Assembly: GCF_043678055.1 (NCBI RefSeq)
Contig: NZ_JBHEQA010000006.1
Span: 166,555-230,554, forward strand
Source: Spongiimicrobium salis
GTDB taxonomy: Bacteria; Bacteroidota; Bacteroidia; Flavobacteriales; Flavobacteriaceae
Reading direction: 5' to 3'
Length of the DNA stretch: 64,000 bases
The position numbers were made by a program, and so were the translations under genes. The number at the start of each line of letters is the position of its first letter. The first letter of the stretch is position 1. Shown here piece by piece: positions 1 to 8,334 of the stretch. The notes under the pieces are model-generated. The model searched no databases. It had not been told where the DNA came from and saw nothing but the letters and a program-made list of their open reading frames with translations.

Positions 1-242
1 TTTCCTACGGTCACAGGAGTTTCATCGGCAGATTCACCGAAAAAGACTTGAAAAGAAGCAGCGCCTTCTGCAGCAGGGGAAACATTTACCGTTCCTGTAT
101 TGTCAACAGGAATATCAATAGTAGCGGTCAAATTAGCGGGAGCGGTTCCCTCTACCAAGATAGCATTGAACTCATCATCGCTACACGAATAGAATGCGGT
201 AATGGCCAAGAAGAATACCAATAATTGTTTCATAGTTTTCAT
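1..242 (-). CDS. PKD-type surface lipoprotein (3' part cut by window edge)
   Basis: Only the N-terminal 80 codons are inside the window. The start MKTMKQLLVFFLAITAFYSC shows a lipoprotein signal peptide with the lipobox cysteine before SDDEF (an acidic stretch after Cys, typical of surface-exposed Bacteroidota lipoproteins). The following part has the look of a PKD-like beta domain (TATIDIPVDNTGTVNVSPA, then FQVFFGE). A second in-frame start (MKQLL) lies three codons downstream. Such proteins often sit in polysaccharide-utilisation loci, but no SusC/SusD neighbour can be seen, so a glycan-binding role is only inference. Confidence 0.6.
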   Translation of the reverse strand, partial: MKTMKQLLVFFLAITAFYSCSDDEFNAILVEGTAPANLTATIDIPVDNTGTVNVSPAAEGAASFQVFFGESADETPVTVG

Positions 243-744
243 TTTACTTTCTAAGAATTTATATTAATGTATTAAGATTAAAGGTTTGATTACCAAAGTG
301 TATTTTTTTGATGACCACAACAGGAATAAAGCCTCACTTTTTATGCCTTGTGTCTACCCAAAAAATACTGTTGGTATTCTGCAATTATGGAATGTACAAT
401 TTATTTTTAATCACGGGCCTCCAATGCAACAAATTTGCTAGGAATTGCTTCATTTGTTATAGAATTGTCAATGTCCGTTGAGGTCAGTGTTTACCGTGTG
501 TTTGTGAAATATTTAAGAAGAAGTGATTCCATCAAAAGGTATAAGTGAACAAGATGGTAGCTCCAAAAAAATAGACGAAAAAGTGCATTTAAAATGGGTT
601 AAAACCCTCTCCTTTTTGAAAGAGAAAAAGATGAGGTAATGCTTCTTGGGATTTCCGATAACTTGAGTTGTTGTACACGGATTTTTTTGAAACTTGGGTA
701 GTTTTGGTATGGGGCAATTGATGGAAGAAGTCACTGGTAAATCG
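243..744. other. Intergenic stretch without recognisable gene
   Basis: About 500 bp of AT-rich sequence between the lipoprotein gene and the terminator of the next gene. An 87-codon open frame on the minus strand (513-776) begins inside the terminator hairpin and has no family features, so it is not called. No RNA gene or repeat was recognised. Confidence 0.5.
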
Positions 745-780
745 AAATAAAAAAGTGCCAGCATGATTACCGACACTTTT
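745..780 (-). terminator. Rho-independent terminator of the cysteine hydrolase gene
   Basis: On the minus strand AAAAGTGTCGG pairs with CTGGCACTTTT (11 bp including two G-U pairs) around an 8-nt loop, followed by a T-rich run. It lies about 35 bp after the hydrolase stop codon. Confidence 0.75.
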
Positions 781-815
781 CCTTACAAAAACTAAACTAC
801 AATTAAGATATCGTA

Positions 816-1559
816 TTATTTTTTTGCTTTAATATTGGCTGCTTTAACTTCTTTGACGATTTCGTCTGTAGTATACACATGACTTGCGATCATTTGAAAG
901 TTCACCACAGCAGCTTCATAGGCGTTCATTCCTGGTAAGATAGCTCCAGCAGTGGCATCCTTTACTACAGAAACCCGAAAACCTTCTTCTACCAAGTCAC
1001 GCATATGGGATTCTGTACAAAGATTGGCAGACATACCGGCCAATATGATGTTCTCATACCCCATTTTGCGCAATTGCAAAGAAAGATCATTGGATTCTGG
1101 TCCATATACTTTATGTGGACTGGTTATGACTACATTGTCCCCGTCAATGTATTTTTTATAACGCTCCAACCAATCTGCACCTGATTTTTCGAATCCTTCT
1201 GTAGTCAATTCCCCTTTTCGATCAAACATATTGATTTTGTGCATTAGCGCTTCCAAAGCCCCTTCTATTTTCCAATCATGATCGTGCTCGTAATAATAAT
1301 GGGGAGAAACAAAAACTTTCATTCCTTTTTCCTTGGCCACTTTAAATAGCGCTTCTAGATTTTCCACGGTATTGTTTGCCTTTACACTTTCTCCAACAAC
1401 GCCCCAGGTGACTCCGTCAGGACTTAGAAAATCATTTTGTGGGTCTGTAATGACAATGGCCGTACGACTATTTACCGTAAATCCAGGATCGGGTAATTGT
1501 GCAAAAAGACCAGTTATACCTAACAAAAATGCTACAAATGTTCCTTTTAAATTTTTCAT
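816..1559 (-). CDS. Secreted isochorismatase-family cysteine hydrolase
   Basis: A 247-residue protein of the isochorismatase-like alpha/beta hydrolase family, which hydrolyses small amides or esters with an Asp-Lys-Cys triad. Visible are the Asp motif VITDPQNDFLSP near residue 33 and the nucleophile segment LAGMSANLCTESHMRDL. The start was chosen at MKNLKGTFVAFL because it begins a clear signal peptide ending at LFAQ; the open frame runs 62 codons further upstream without family similarity and into the AraC gene. Export is unusual, since most family members are cytoplasmic. The divergent substrate range of the family prevents naming a reaction. An AraC regulator gene lies directly upstream on the same strand. 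Confidence 0.8.
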   Translation of the reverse strand: MKNLKGTFVAFLLGITGLFAQLPDPGFTVNSRTAIVITDPQNDFLSPDGVTWGVVGESVKANNTVENLEALFKVAKEKGMKVFVSPHYYYEHDHDWKIEGALEALMHKINMFDRKGELTTEGFEKSGADWLERYKKYIDGDNVVITSPHKVYGPESNDLSLQLRKMGYENIILAGMSANLCTESHMRDLVEEGFRVSVVKDATAGAILPGMNAYEAAVVNFQMIASHVYTTDEIVKEVKAANIKAKK

Positions 1560-1662
1560 CTTAATTTGTTTTAAATTGTTATTAATTCTTTTCTGATACA
1601 AATATGGGATAAGAACAAAAGGAGTGGGTAGGTAAGTATTCCCGAAGTGTTGGCAATTTTTC

Positions 1663-2487
1663 CTACCCCTGATTCTCTCGGAAATCTGATGGGGAAACAC
1701 CTTCGTGTTTCTTGAAAAAACGGCTGAATGCTTGGATATCGTCATATCCTATTTTATAACCAATTTCCTTAATTTGAAGATCGGAATAGCGCAAAAGTCT
1801 TCTAGCTTCCAACATTTTTCTGTCATGAATGTATTGCAAGGGGGTCTTTGCACCAATTTTTGAAAAGATATTGGATAAGGTTTTTGGGGATTTATGCAAA
1901 AGTTCTGCATATTCCGATAAGCTGTGCTTACTGCTAAAATATTGTTCTACGAGGAAATTGAAATCCCGAACGATATCTGAAGCAGATTTTTCCCTCGGGT
2001 AATTCTCCTGAATCTTGTAGAGACGCGCGCATAAAATGAGATAACGTTTCAACATCATTTGCAGCATTTCTATTTGCAAGTTATCGTCTGATTGCATTTC
2101 GATTCCAAACATTTTCCAAAGGATATCAAATTTTTCCTGCTCTTCCACAGGGATGGAAATCAAGGGCAATTGTGACGCTCCAAAAAATAACATTCCCTTG
2201 CAACCTACTTCATCATCGTGGTCTAAAATGCAATAAAAAGGCCTGTTGAAACGTAAAAAACGTATGGTTTCAATGTTTTTGGGGACAACTTCGTGAAATT
2301 CGGTATAAAAGATAATTTGGTTCTTATGAAACGTATGCCTTTTGCCATCGATGACAAAGGTGTTGGGACCAGACTCAAACCACAAAACGGTAAGGCTGCT
2401 TTCTATGCGTTCCGAAATAACATTGCAATTGGAAGAAGTGAGCGTCTCCAATTGCAAGTATTCTTTTATGTTGCCTAGGAATTTCAT
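1663..2487 (-). CDS. AraC-family transcriptional regulator
   Basis: A 274-residue protein with a poorly conserved N-terminal sensing half and a C-terminal AraC/XylS double helix-turn-helix. The second helix region reads IKEIGYKIGYDDIQAFSRFFKKHEGVSPSDFR, spanning the usual family signature (GYDDIQAFSRFFKKHEGVSP). The N-terminal part resembles cupin-type sensor domains of small-ligand regulators. It lies 103 bp upstream of the secreted cysteine hydrolase, its likely target, and about 70 bp downstream of the amine oxidase gene. The ligand cannot be told from sequence. Confidence 0.9.
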   Translation of the reverse strand: MKFLGNIKEYLQLETLTSSNCNVISERIESSLTVLWFESGPNTFVIDGKRHTFHKNQIIFYTEFHEVVPKNIETIRFLRFNRPFYCILDHDDEVGCKGMLFFGASQLPLISIPVEEQEKFDILWKMFGIEMQSDDNLQIEMLQMMLKRYLILCARLYKIQENYPREKSASDIVRDFNFLVEQYFSSKHSLSEYAELLHKSPKTLSNIFSKIGAKTPLQYIHDRKMLEARRLLRYSDLQIKEIGYKIGYDDIQAFSRFFKKHEGVSPSDFRENQG

Positions 2488-2557
2488 TATTTTTTAAGGG
2501 AGTTGGCGATTCTAAACGGTGTTTTGTATATATGAATAAAACACTGTTCCTCTCCAT

Positions 2558-3607
2558 TTAGTCGGTCGCAAGTAATTTCTTTACAACGCTGCGCCCACTA
2601 TATACGGCCCCATCCATATAACCCCCATGGATGGGAGAAGTTTCGGCACCACAGAACCACAGCTTTTCGTTAAAATAAGGGCTTTGAAATACAGGATTCC
2701 CGTACTGTGGCATATGATAGGTTCCTTTGAATTTTTCTGGGAAGGTAAAAGGATCTTCAGACCAGTCCTTTTCTTCATAACTATGGTATTGTCGCACCTC
2801 TTTTCCAAAGTGTTCTTCTAGATGACCCAAGATAAGTTCTTTTCTTTTTTCCGGGTTTTCATAACGCATTTGTTCATTGACAAACCCCATGAGTGCAAAT
2901 GAAGTATCCAAAGCATTGGAATGATCGTAGAGTTCGGTAGTTGGGCCTACTTGCCCCATAATGATTCCCGAATATCCCTTTTCTCTCCAGAAAGCTTGTT
3001 CAAAAGTCAAGCCCACTTTAATGGCGTTTCCCATCCAGGTGTGTGTGTTTTCCATGGCATATTGGAGGGAAGGGGGTAAAAGGGGGGTGTATGCAATACA
3101 ACTTGCCAACTGCGGGGGCAAGGTGACGATTACTTTTTCGGCGGTATAATGTTGTTCTTGTGTAGTAATGGAAACGCCAGTGGAGGTAGCTGTTATGGCA
3201 TGTACTACAGCGCCCAGTACCATATTTTTTTCTAGAGGTTCGGCCAATCTATTTAGCAATGAGATGGAACCACCGGCAAAGCGATATGCCGATGGACCAT
3301 TGGGATCACTTTCAAAATAATGGGCAGGAGCTGTGGGACTATAGGTGAGAATACCGGTGCCTTTGGCATACTGCGGAAAACTATTGATGTTCAGCGTATT
3401 TGCCAAATCAACAAGATGTTCATGATAGTTTTGAAACCAGGTTGCACCCAGGTCTATGCCCTGATGGGTATGTATTCTTCCGCCAATTCTATTTCTTGCT
3501 TCTAGAATTGTAAAGTCGCGCTCATTCTGATTGTAGAGTGTATACCCAGCAGTAAGACCAGATAGTCCAGCACCTACAATAATATATTTTGAATGCGTTT
3601 TTTGCAT
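2558..3607 (-). CDS. Flavin-containing amine oxidase (NAD(P)/FAD-binding protein)
   Basis: A 349-residue FAD-dependent oxidoreductase of the monoamine oxidase/phytoene desaturase superfamily. The N-terminal Rossmann motif is IIVGAGLSGLTAGYTL followed by FTILEARNRIGGRIHT, the ADP-binding fold and the GG doublet that contacts FAD. The C-terminal FAD motif is seen in WFCGAETSPIHGGYMDGAVYSG. It is shorter than classical monoamine oxidases (about 450 residues), so part of the substrate domain is reduced. The AhpD-like gene ends 3 bp upstream, so both are probably co-transcribed. Substrate unknown. Confidence 0.85.
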   Translation of the reverse strand: MQKTHSKYIIVGAGLSGLTAGYTLYNQNERDFTILEARNRIGGRIHTHQGIDLGATWFQNYHEHLVDLANTLNINSFPQYAKGTGILTYSPTAPAHYFESDPNGPSAYRFAGGSISLLNRLAEPLEKNMVLGAVVHAITATSTGVSITTQEQHYTAEKVIVTLPPQLASCIAYTPLLPPSLQYAMENTHTWMGNAIKVGLTFEQAFWREKGYSGIIMGQVGPTTELYDHSNALDTSFALMGFVNEQMRYENPEKRKELILGHLEEHFGKEVRQYHSYEEKDWSEDPFTFPEKFKGTYHMPQYGNPVFQSPYFNEKLWFCGAETSPIHGGYMDGAVYSGRSVVKKLLATD

Positions 3608-3610
3608 CGT

Positions 3611-3913
3611 TTATTCCATTAAATGCGTTCCATGCACTACGGCTGCCCCTGCACGCAAGGCTGCAGCTACAAAGGTAACTTCTGCCAATTCTTCTGGCGT
3701 AGCCCCTGCTTCAATGGCATGTTTTTTATGAATCTCCAGGCAGTAGGGACATTGGGTCGTTAAGGCCACGGCTATGGCCATCAATTCTTTATATTTTTTG
3801 GGAATGGCACCTTCTGCCAAGGCAGCTTGATCTAAGGCTTGAAAAGCACTCATGGAAGCTGCGGCGTTTTTTCCTAAATTACCCAACTTTGTTAGGTTTT
3901 TCATATCATACAT
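3611..3913 (-). CDS. Carboxymuconolactone decarboxylase/AhpD-like protein
   Basis: A 100-residue all-helical protein of the CMD/AhpD-like family. The redox-type motif CPYCLEIHKKHA is present (Cys-X-X-Cys followed by His three residues on), as in alkylhydroperoxidase AhpD, where the two cysteines cycle between thiol and disulfide. A start three codons later (MKNLTKLG) is equally possible. The neighbour is the FAD amine oxidase, which would make hydrogen peroxide, so a peroxide-protective role is plausible but inferred. Confidence 0.85.
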   Translation of the reverse strand: MYDMKNLTKLGNLGKNAAASMSAFQALDQAALAEGAIPKKYKELMAIAVALTTQCPYCLEIHKKHAIEAGATPEELAEVTFVAAALRAGAAVVHGTHLME

Positions 3914-4040
3914 AATCTTTGCTATTTTATAGTAATAGCTGCAAAATTCTGCGTATTCTTTGATTTAAAATGGCAAACTAACGAAAACTAATGGTAAACT
4001 AAAGAAGCAGATTCGTTTCTGTGCTATTATCCCCGTATCT

Positions 4041-4664
4041 TCAGGAAAAGAATCCACTAAAAAGGAGATGGCACATAATAAATGCAAGAACAGAGAGGAT
4101 GATACCAACTAAAAAAATGGTGAATGACCTTCGCAAGAGTTTAAATTTTCTGTTCATGGTCTTTCCAAGATGATAGGCATCCTTGGCAATAACGGTATAT
4201 AATTCGTCACCTTCGTTCATTAAACCCATTAATTGGTCTACATAATCTTGTTCTTTCATTTCATGAAAATTTCCATAAAACAGAAGATTATTGGCCCTGG
4301 TCTCGCCATGCGTAAGTTCTGGACGGGTAGATAGCACCGCATAGGCAATGGATATGAGGTTGGTACCCAGAATTAGGATGACAGGATAAATTAAGTGTGG
4401 ATCGGTATCCAATTGATTTAAGACGGTTCCCAAAACGATGGATAAAATCAATGCGTTGATCGAAATCAATATATTTGATTTCCTGTCGATCATCGTATTT
4501 AAGGTGTATTGGTTTTTAGAGAGCAACCTAAATAAAGTTTCTACGCCCCGTTCGGCCCTAGGTTCTATTTTGGACAATTTTTTCTTTAATCGTTTTAGGC
4601 CCTCCTTATCCACGGCCAATTCTTCCATCAAGTAGCGTTCTTTTTCTTTTTTGGACATTTCCAT
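4041..4664 (-). CDS. Stand-alone Pycsar-effector-like membrane protein (PycTM/DUF5706)
   Basis: A 207-residue membrane protein matching the transmembrane half of the Bacteroidota HD-domain/DUF5706 proteins. Recognisable segments are ERGVETLFRLLSKNQYTLN, DRKSNILISINALILSIVLG (first membrane helix), a second helix ending YAVLSTRPELTHGE, NNLLFYGNFHEMKEQDY, and a last helix FTIFLVGIILSVLAFIMCHL. The HD phosphohydrolase domain that normally precedes this part is missing; only about 40 charged residues stand before it. In Pycsar defence such domains are the membrane-damaging effectors triggered by cyclic pyrimidines. No nucleotide cyclase lies in the window. It is the last gene of the long Rieske/ion-transport operon, 11 bp after the barrel gene. 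Confidence 0.75.
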   Translation of the reverse strand: MEMSKKEKERYLMEELAVDKEGLKRLKKKLSKIEPRAERGVETLFRLLSKNQYTLNTMIDRKSNILISINALILSIVLGTVLNQLDTDPHLIYPVILILGTNLISIAYAVLSTRPELTHGETRANNLLFYGNFHEMKEQDYVDQLMGLMNEGDELYTVIAKDAYHLGKTMNRKFKLLRRSFTIFLVGIILSVLAFIMCHLLFSGFFS

Positions 4665-4675
4665 AGCCTTATCTT

Positions 4676-5563
4676 TTAGATTTTAAAACGGATACCACTT
4701 CGTACGTACACTTTATTCTGATTGTCCAATTGTGAAATGGTATTTTGGTCACGATCCCGCAATTGTACTCTGTTATTAAAGATATAGGCACTATTGGCAA
4801 AGAATTCAATATGATCGGAAAATTTATACTCGTATTGCAATCCACTTACAATAACCGACAAGCGAAATCTATTGGCTTCATCTTGCCCGTTGACCAATAG
4901 ATCTTCCTGTATATTGGAAGTGAATCCGTCCAGCTGGGCAAACCATTTTAAACGTGATTTCTCCGAAATATGATATTGTAGGTTTGCTCTCGGTACACCG
5001 ATATTATACGACCAATGGGAATGAAATTTTCGATAATAGCTTATGAAGGGAATAGGGAAAGGGATTCCTCTATTTTGCGCATAGGAAACCCCAAGAATAA
5101 GACGATACGGTTTTTTTATGGTAGCATCTTCTTTTTTGTCCTTGATGAAGACGATATCCGTAGAAAAAACGGCATCGTCCAGCCGAATGGCCCGAGCGGA
5201 CAAATTAGAACTGAAACCCGGAGTAATTCTAGCCCCAAATCGCCAATCTTTATTTAGTTTAAAGGTATAGGAAATATTAAAATCCAATAATTTGAACTCT
5301 TGCAACTGAGTTTGATCAAAACCAGGAGTCTCTTTATTAAAGTTAAGGTCAATTTTACTGTAATCAAGACCTAAGAAAAGGTAGGCGTCCTCTTTTAATT
5401 TTATGGGGTAATTGAACAAGGCTCTTAAACGAGTGTATTCCTTATCTGATTTTCCTGCCGGGATATAGGTGTAATCTATTCGGGCAATATCCGATAACTG
5501 CGCCGTGGAAACTATAGTACATACTAGGGTTACAATAAAAAATAATACAATCTTCAATTTCAT
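4676..5563 (-). CDS. Outer membrane beta-barrel protein (DUF6268-like)
   Basis: A 295-residue exported protein. The start MKLKIVLFFIVTLVCTIV gives a signal peptide ending near STAQ; the open frame extends 34 codons upstream from a TTG but that part overlaps the antiporter gene and lacks similarity. The body is made of alternating amphipathic strands and ends in KVYVRSGIRFKI, a typical barrel-closing strand. The pattern, including IARIDYTYIPAG near the mature N-terminus, fits the DUF6268 outer membrane family. It lies 31 bp after the antiporter gene and 11 bp before the PycTM gene, in the same transcript. Function unknown. Confidence 0.7.
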   Translation of the reverse strand: MKLKIVLFFIVTLVCTIVSTAQLSDIARIDYTYIPAGKSDKEYTRLRALFNYPIKLKEDAYLFLGLDYSKIDLNFNKETPGFDQTQLQEFKLLDFNISYTFKLNKDWRFGARITPGFSSNLSARAIRLDDAVFSTDIVFIKDKKEDATIKKPYRLILGVSYAQNRGIPFPIPFISYYRKFHSHWSYNIGVPRANLQYHISEKSRLKWFAQLDGFTSNIQEDLLVNGQDEANRFRLSVIVSGLQYEYKFSDHIEFFANSAYIFNNRVQLRDRDQNTISQLDNQNKVYVRSGIRFKI

Positions 5564-5594
5564 TGGCAAAACCCTTTTTAGGGATAATATAAGG

Positions 5595-6836
5595 TTAGGA
5601 GTATATCTTTTTGGCAAGCTTCCCAATACTAAGACCTTGCACAATGATGGAGAATAATACAACAACGAAGGTAATATACAGAATTATTTCCGAAGAAGGA
5701 GCATCTCCCAAACTTAAAGCCAATGCTATGGAAATTCCACCTCGGAGTCCACCCCAAGTTAATATGATTACTGTTTTAAGGGGACTGCTTTCGGGATGCT
5801 TCAACAAGGAATACGGAAGGAATACGGAAACGAAACGGGAAACCAAAACAATAAAGATGGCAATACCTCCTAAAATGAGGTAGGTGGTATTAAATTCCAA
5901 TAAATGTATGGACAATCCAATAAGGACAAACAAAATACCATTAAAGACATCATCCAATACTTCCCAAAAATCATTCAACAGCTTGCGTGTAGCCCCCTTA
6001 TTTGTCGCTACATTGAGTTTGTTGCCAATAATTATTCCTGCAACGACCATCGCCAATGGCCCAGATACATGAATAATGGAAGTAATGGCATAGCCCCCCA
6101 TGACGATCGCAAGGCTGATCATTACGGCCAACTGCGGATTTTCTTCAATAGATTTAATACTGAAATAACCAATGAATCCCAAAAGAGCACCATACAGCAA
6201 GCCTCCCACGGCTTCCTCTAAAAAGAGTTTGCCTATTTCTAGCCCTATACCACCTTCTACATGGTGTTCCCCCATTCCGGTTATAATCAAAACACCGGAA
6301 AATACCACTACGCCAATACCATCATTGAACAAAGATTCTCCTTCAATTTTGATGCCTAAACTTTTAGCAATATTTGCTTTTTTAAGAATGGCCATAACAG
6401 CAATAGGATCCGTAGGAGAAATTAAAGCGCCAAAAAGTAAGGCATGAATGAATGGAAAATCAATATTCAAAGTCATAGCGGCGACATAGATCAAGCCCCC
6501 AATAAGAAAAGTTGAGATCAATACTCCTAGAGTGGCAAATAACAAAACCGATTTTTTTTCCTTGGCCAGTTCCTCAATATTTACGTGTAGCGCCCCTGCG
6601 AAAAGAAGGAAACTCAGTATACCGTCAAAAAGAAGACTTTTAAAATCGGTATCTCTAACAATATTGCAGAAAAAAAGGTAAAAGTTGGGAAAGATATGTT
6701 CACTTAAGGTAATCAGAATAATGGTAATCAAACTCATGATCATTAAACCTATGGTAGTCGGCAGTTTTAACCATTTGTAATTGATAAAACTAAAAAGGGC
6801 GGCAATGGCAAAGATGATACTGAAAGACTGTAACAT
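5595..6836 (-). CDS. Na+/H+ (cation:proton) antiporter, CPA1/NhaP type
   Basis: A 413-residue polytopic inner membrane protein with about 12 hydrophobic segments. The CPA1 signatures are ALISPTDPIAVMAILKKANI (unwound-helix region) and EGESLFNDGIGVVVFSGVL, which contains the Asn-Asp pair expected of an electroneutral exchanger. WGGLRGGISIALALSLGD is the conserved C-terminal motif. It would exchange cytoplasmic Na+ or K+ for protons. There is no cytoplasmic RCK domain. The start lies only 4 bp after the potassium channel stop, so the two are translated from the same transcript and probably act together in cation and pH balance. Confidence 0.9.
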   Translation of the reverse strand: MLQSFSIIFAIAALFSFINYKWLKLPTTIGLMIMSLITIILITLSEHIFPNFYLFFCNIVRDTDFKSLLFDGILSFLLFAGALHVNIEELAKEKKSVLLFATLGVLISTFLIGGLIYVAAMTLNIDFPFIHALLFGALISPTDPIAVMAILKKANIAKSLGIKIEGESLFNDGIGVVVFSGVLIITGMGEHHVEGGIGLEIGKLFLEEAVGGLLYGALLGFIGYFSIKSIEENPQLAVMISLAIVMGGYAITSIIHVSGPLAMVVAGIIIGNKLNVATNKGATRKLLNDFWEVLDDVFNGILFVLIGLSIHLLEFNTTYLILGGIAIFIVLVSRFVSVFLPYSLLKHPESSPLKTVIILTWGGLRGGISIALALSLGDAPSSEIILYITFVVVLFSIIVQGLSIGKLAKKIYS

Positions 6837-6840
6837 AGGT

Positions 6841-7491
6841 TCAAGATTTTACATTAATATATTTGCCGACAAATACGGCGATGACGATGGCCAGGTAAAA
6901 CTGACCAATAATATTCATGGTCAGTGTAATAGATTGTGCTTGCGAAGTAATGGGGGTAATGTCTCCATAGCCTACTGTGGTGACGCTGATAAAGCTGAAA
7001 TAATAAAAAATATATCCAGAATAATTGCTGTCCAATTGAAAAGAAGTAGGGTCTATAAAATGAACGGATTCAAATAAAATTCCACCAATAATACCTAAGT
7101 AAATGAACCCTAGAATGGGGCCTAGGATAAACTGAAGATTAATAGTCTTTATGGCTCTTAATTGTTGTACCAGTAGAATGCAGAAATACAAAAACAATAG
7201 AAAAGAAGTGAGAAGGCGTAGCTTTTTTATGGTTTCAGAACAGGGATGGGAGAACTCCATCCATATCACTATCAAAGTGATGGCCCCAAGGATATAGGTC
7301 CTAATTCTTGTTTTGGTATTTGAGGCAATGAGGGAGCTGGCCAGTATGACCACGGTGTAATTTATCACCACAATATAAGCTGATTCCATTCCCGATACGC
7401 CCACATGTAAAGGGGTCAACAAAAAATTGAATACACTGATCAGGGCAATCAAATATTTGTAGGTATCCAATATGTTCAAGAATTTTGTCAT
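6841..7491 (-). CDS. Potassium channel family protein
   Basis: A 216-residue membrane protein with five or six hydrophobic segments. The last pair brackets a pore loop with the canonical selectivity filter in ISVTTVGYGDITPITSQ. No cytoplasmic RCK or cyclic-nucleotide domain follows the last helix, so gating cannot be read from the sequence. The preceding helices are not a charged voltage sensor. It sits 4 bp before the Na+/H+ antiporter and 38 bp after an operon of Rieske proteins, suggesting K+ flux is coupled to the redox or membrane-potential state, which is inference. Confidence 0.88.
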   Translation of the reverse strand: MTKFLNILDTYKYLIALISVFNFLLTPLHVGVSGMESAYIVVINYTVVILASSLIASNTKTRIRTYILGAITLIVIWMEFSHPCSETIKKLRLLTSFLLFLYFCILLVQQLRAIKTINLQFILGPILGFIYLGIIGGILFESVHFIDPTSFQLDSNYSGYIFYYFSFISVTTVGYGDITPITSQAQSITLTMNIIGQFYLAIVIAVFVGKYINVKS

Positions 7492-7529
7492 AAACAGCTA
7501 TGAGATGGATGATGCCTTGGGTGTACGCA

Positions 7530-8324
7530 TCAATATATGTTTGAAGGAAGCTTTAAATCCTCAATTTGATCTACATTCAAGCGCAACTGATGCCAATCTT
7601 CGAGTTGAACTATAGTTCCTGTCAGTAAAGCGGGCTTTCCAATATAGGGAAGTATGGCCTCATTGATGGCATTTCCCTCGGTATCCGTGATAAGGTAGTA
7701 TTCCGAAATATTGTTTTTATCCGTGGTGGCCAATACAGGTGGAATACCACCAGAGATACATAATACAGCACAACTTCGGTGAATTTTTCCCTTTCCCGGC
7801 TTCATTACGCCAAAATAACATTTGGGGTCAATGATCTCTCCTTCCAACTCCATTTGGGCCACCAGAGCGTTCAGTGTGGGTAAATTGGAGGTTTTAGGTT
7901 TTTCCAATACGGTAATTTTTTCTTCATCAGTGATTTGCAATAGAGTCTTTCCATTGTAATAAATAAGGTTTCCTTCAATACTTAAGACACTACCCGACAA
8001 TGGGGTTTCCTGTTTCCGAATTTTAGCGAGATAAGGATTGGCGCCCCATTTTCCAAAACCCAATAGTAGGATATTCTTATAGGAGTTTTCACTGGTCTGT
8101 ACTCTGAGCATGGGATAAGGCATTTCGTGATATACTCCTGTAATTTTCGTGCTCGTGTCAAAATCAAAAGCACTGTTCTTGTCTTTGTTCTGTGTTAAAG
8201 CAAAAACGGCGGCTATTCCTAGAAGGATCATGAAGGTCACGGCAACGAAACGTTTTAATAGTTTCTTGGTATTCGGTGCCACATGATCTAAATATCCAAC
8301 GTAAAAATCATCGTTCTTTTCCAT
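7530..8324 (-). CDS. Membrane-anchored protein with conserved Cys/His motif, unknown function
   Basis: A 264-residue protein with one membrane helix (about residues 24-43) and a presumably periplasmic remainder. The start MEKNDDFYVG was preferred because the longer frame runs into the preceding Rieske gene. The striking part is residues 163-198: EIIDPKCYFGVMKPGKGK, then IHRSCAVLCISGGIPPVL. Cys169, His182, Cys185 and Cys189 could bind a metal or heme or form a redox pair. The last part reads like an OB/beta domain (KPALLTGTIVQLEDWHQL). It lies 10 bp after the cytochrome-b/Rieske gene, so it is probably its partner. The family was not recognised by name. Confidence 0.6.
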   Translation of the reverse strand: MEKNDDFYVGYLDHVAPNTKKLLKRFVAVTFMILLGIAAVFALTQNKDKNSAFDFDTSTKITGVYHEMPYPMLRVQTSENSYKNILLLGFGKWGANPYLAKIRKQETPLSGSVLSIEGNLIYYNGKTLLQITDEEKITVLEKPKTSNLPTLNALVAQMELEGEIIDPKCYFGVMKPGKGKIHRSCAVLCISGGIPPVLATTDKNNISEYYLITDTEGNAINEAILPYIGKPALLTGTIVQLEDWHQLRLNVDQIEDLKLPSNIY

Positions 8325-8334
8325 GGATGTATAT

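Noticed and set aside
513..776. 87-codon open frame on the minus strand
   Set aside because: It starts inside a strong terminator hairpin and its translation has no recognisable pattern.
4041..4664. Complete Pycsar anti-phage system
   Set aside because: No pyrimidine cyclase gene is in the window and the gene belongs to a transport/redox operon; only the effector-like domain is supported.
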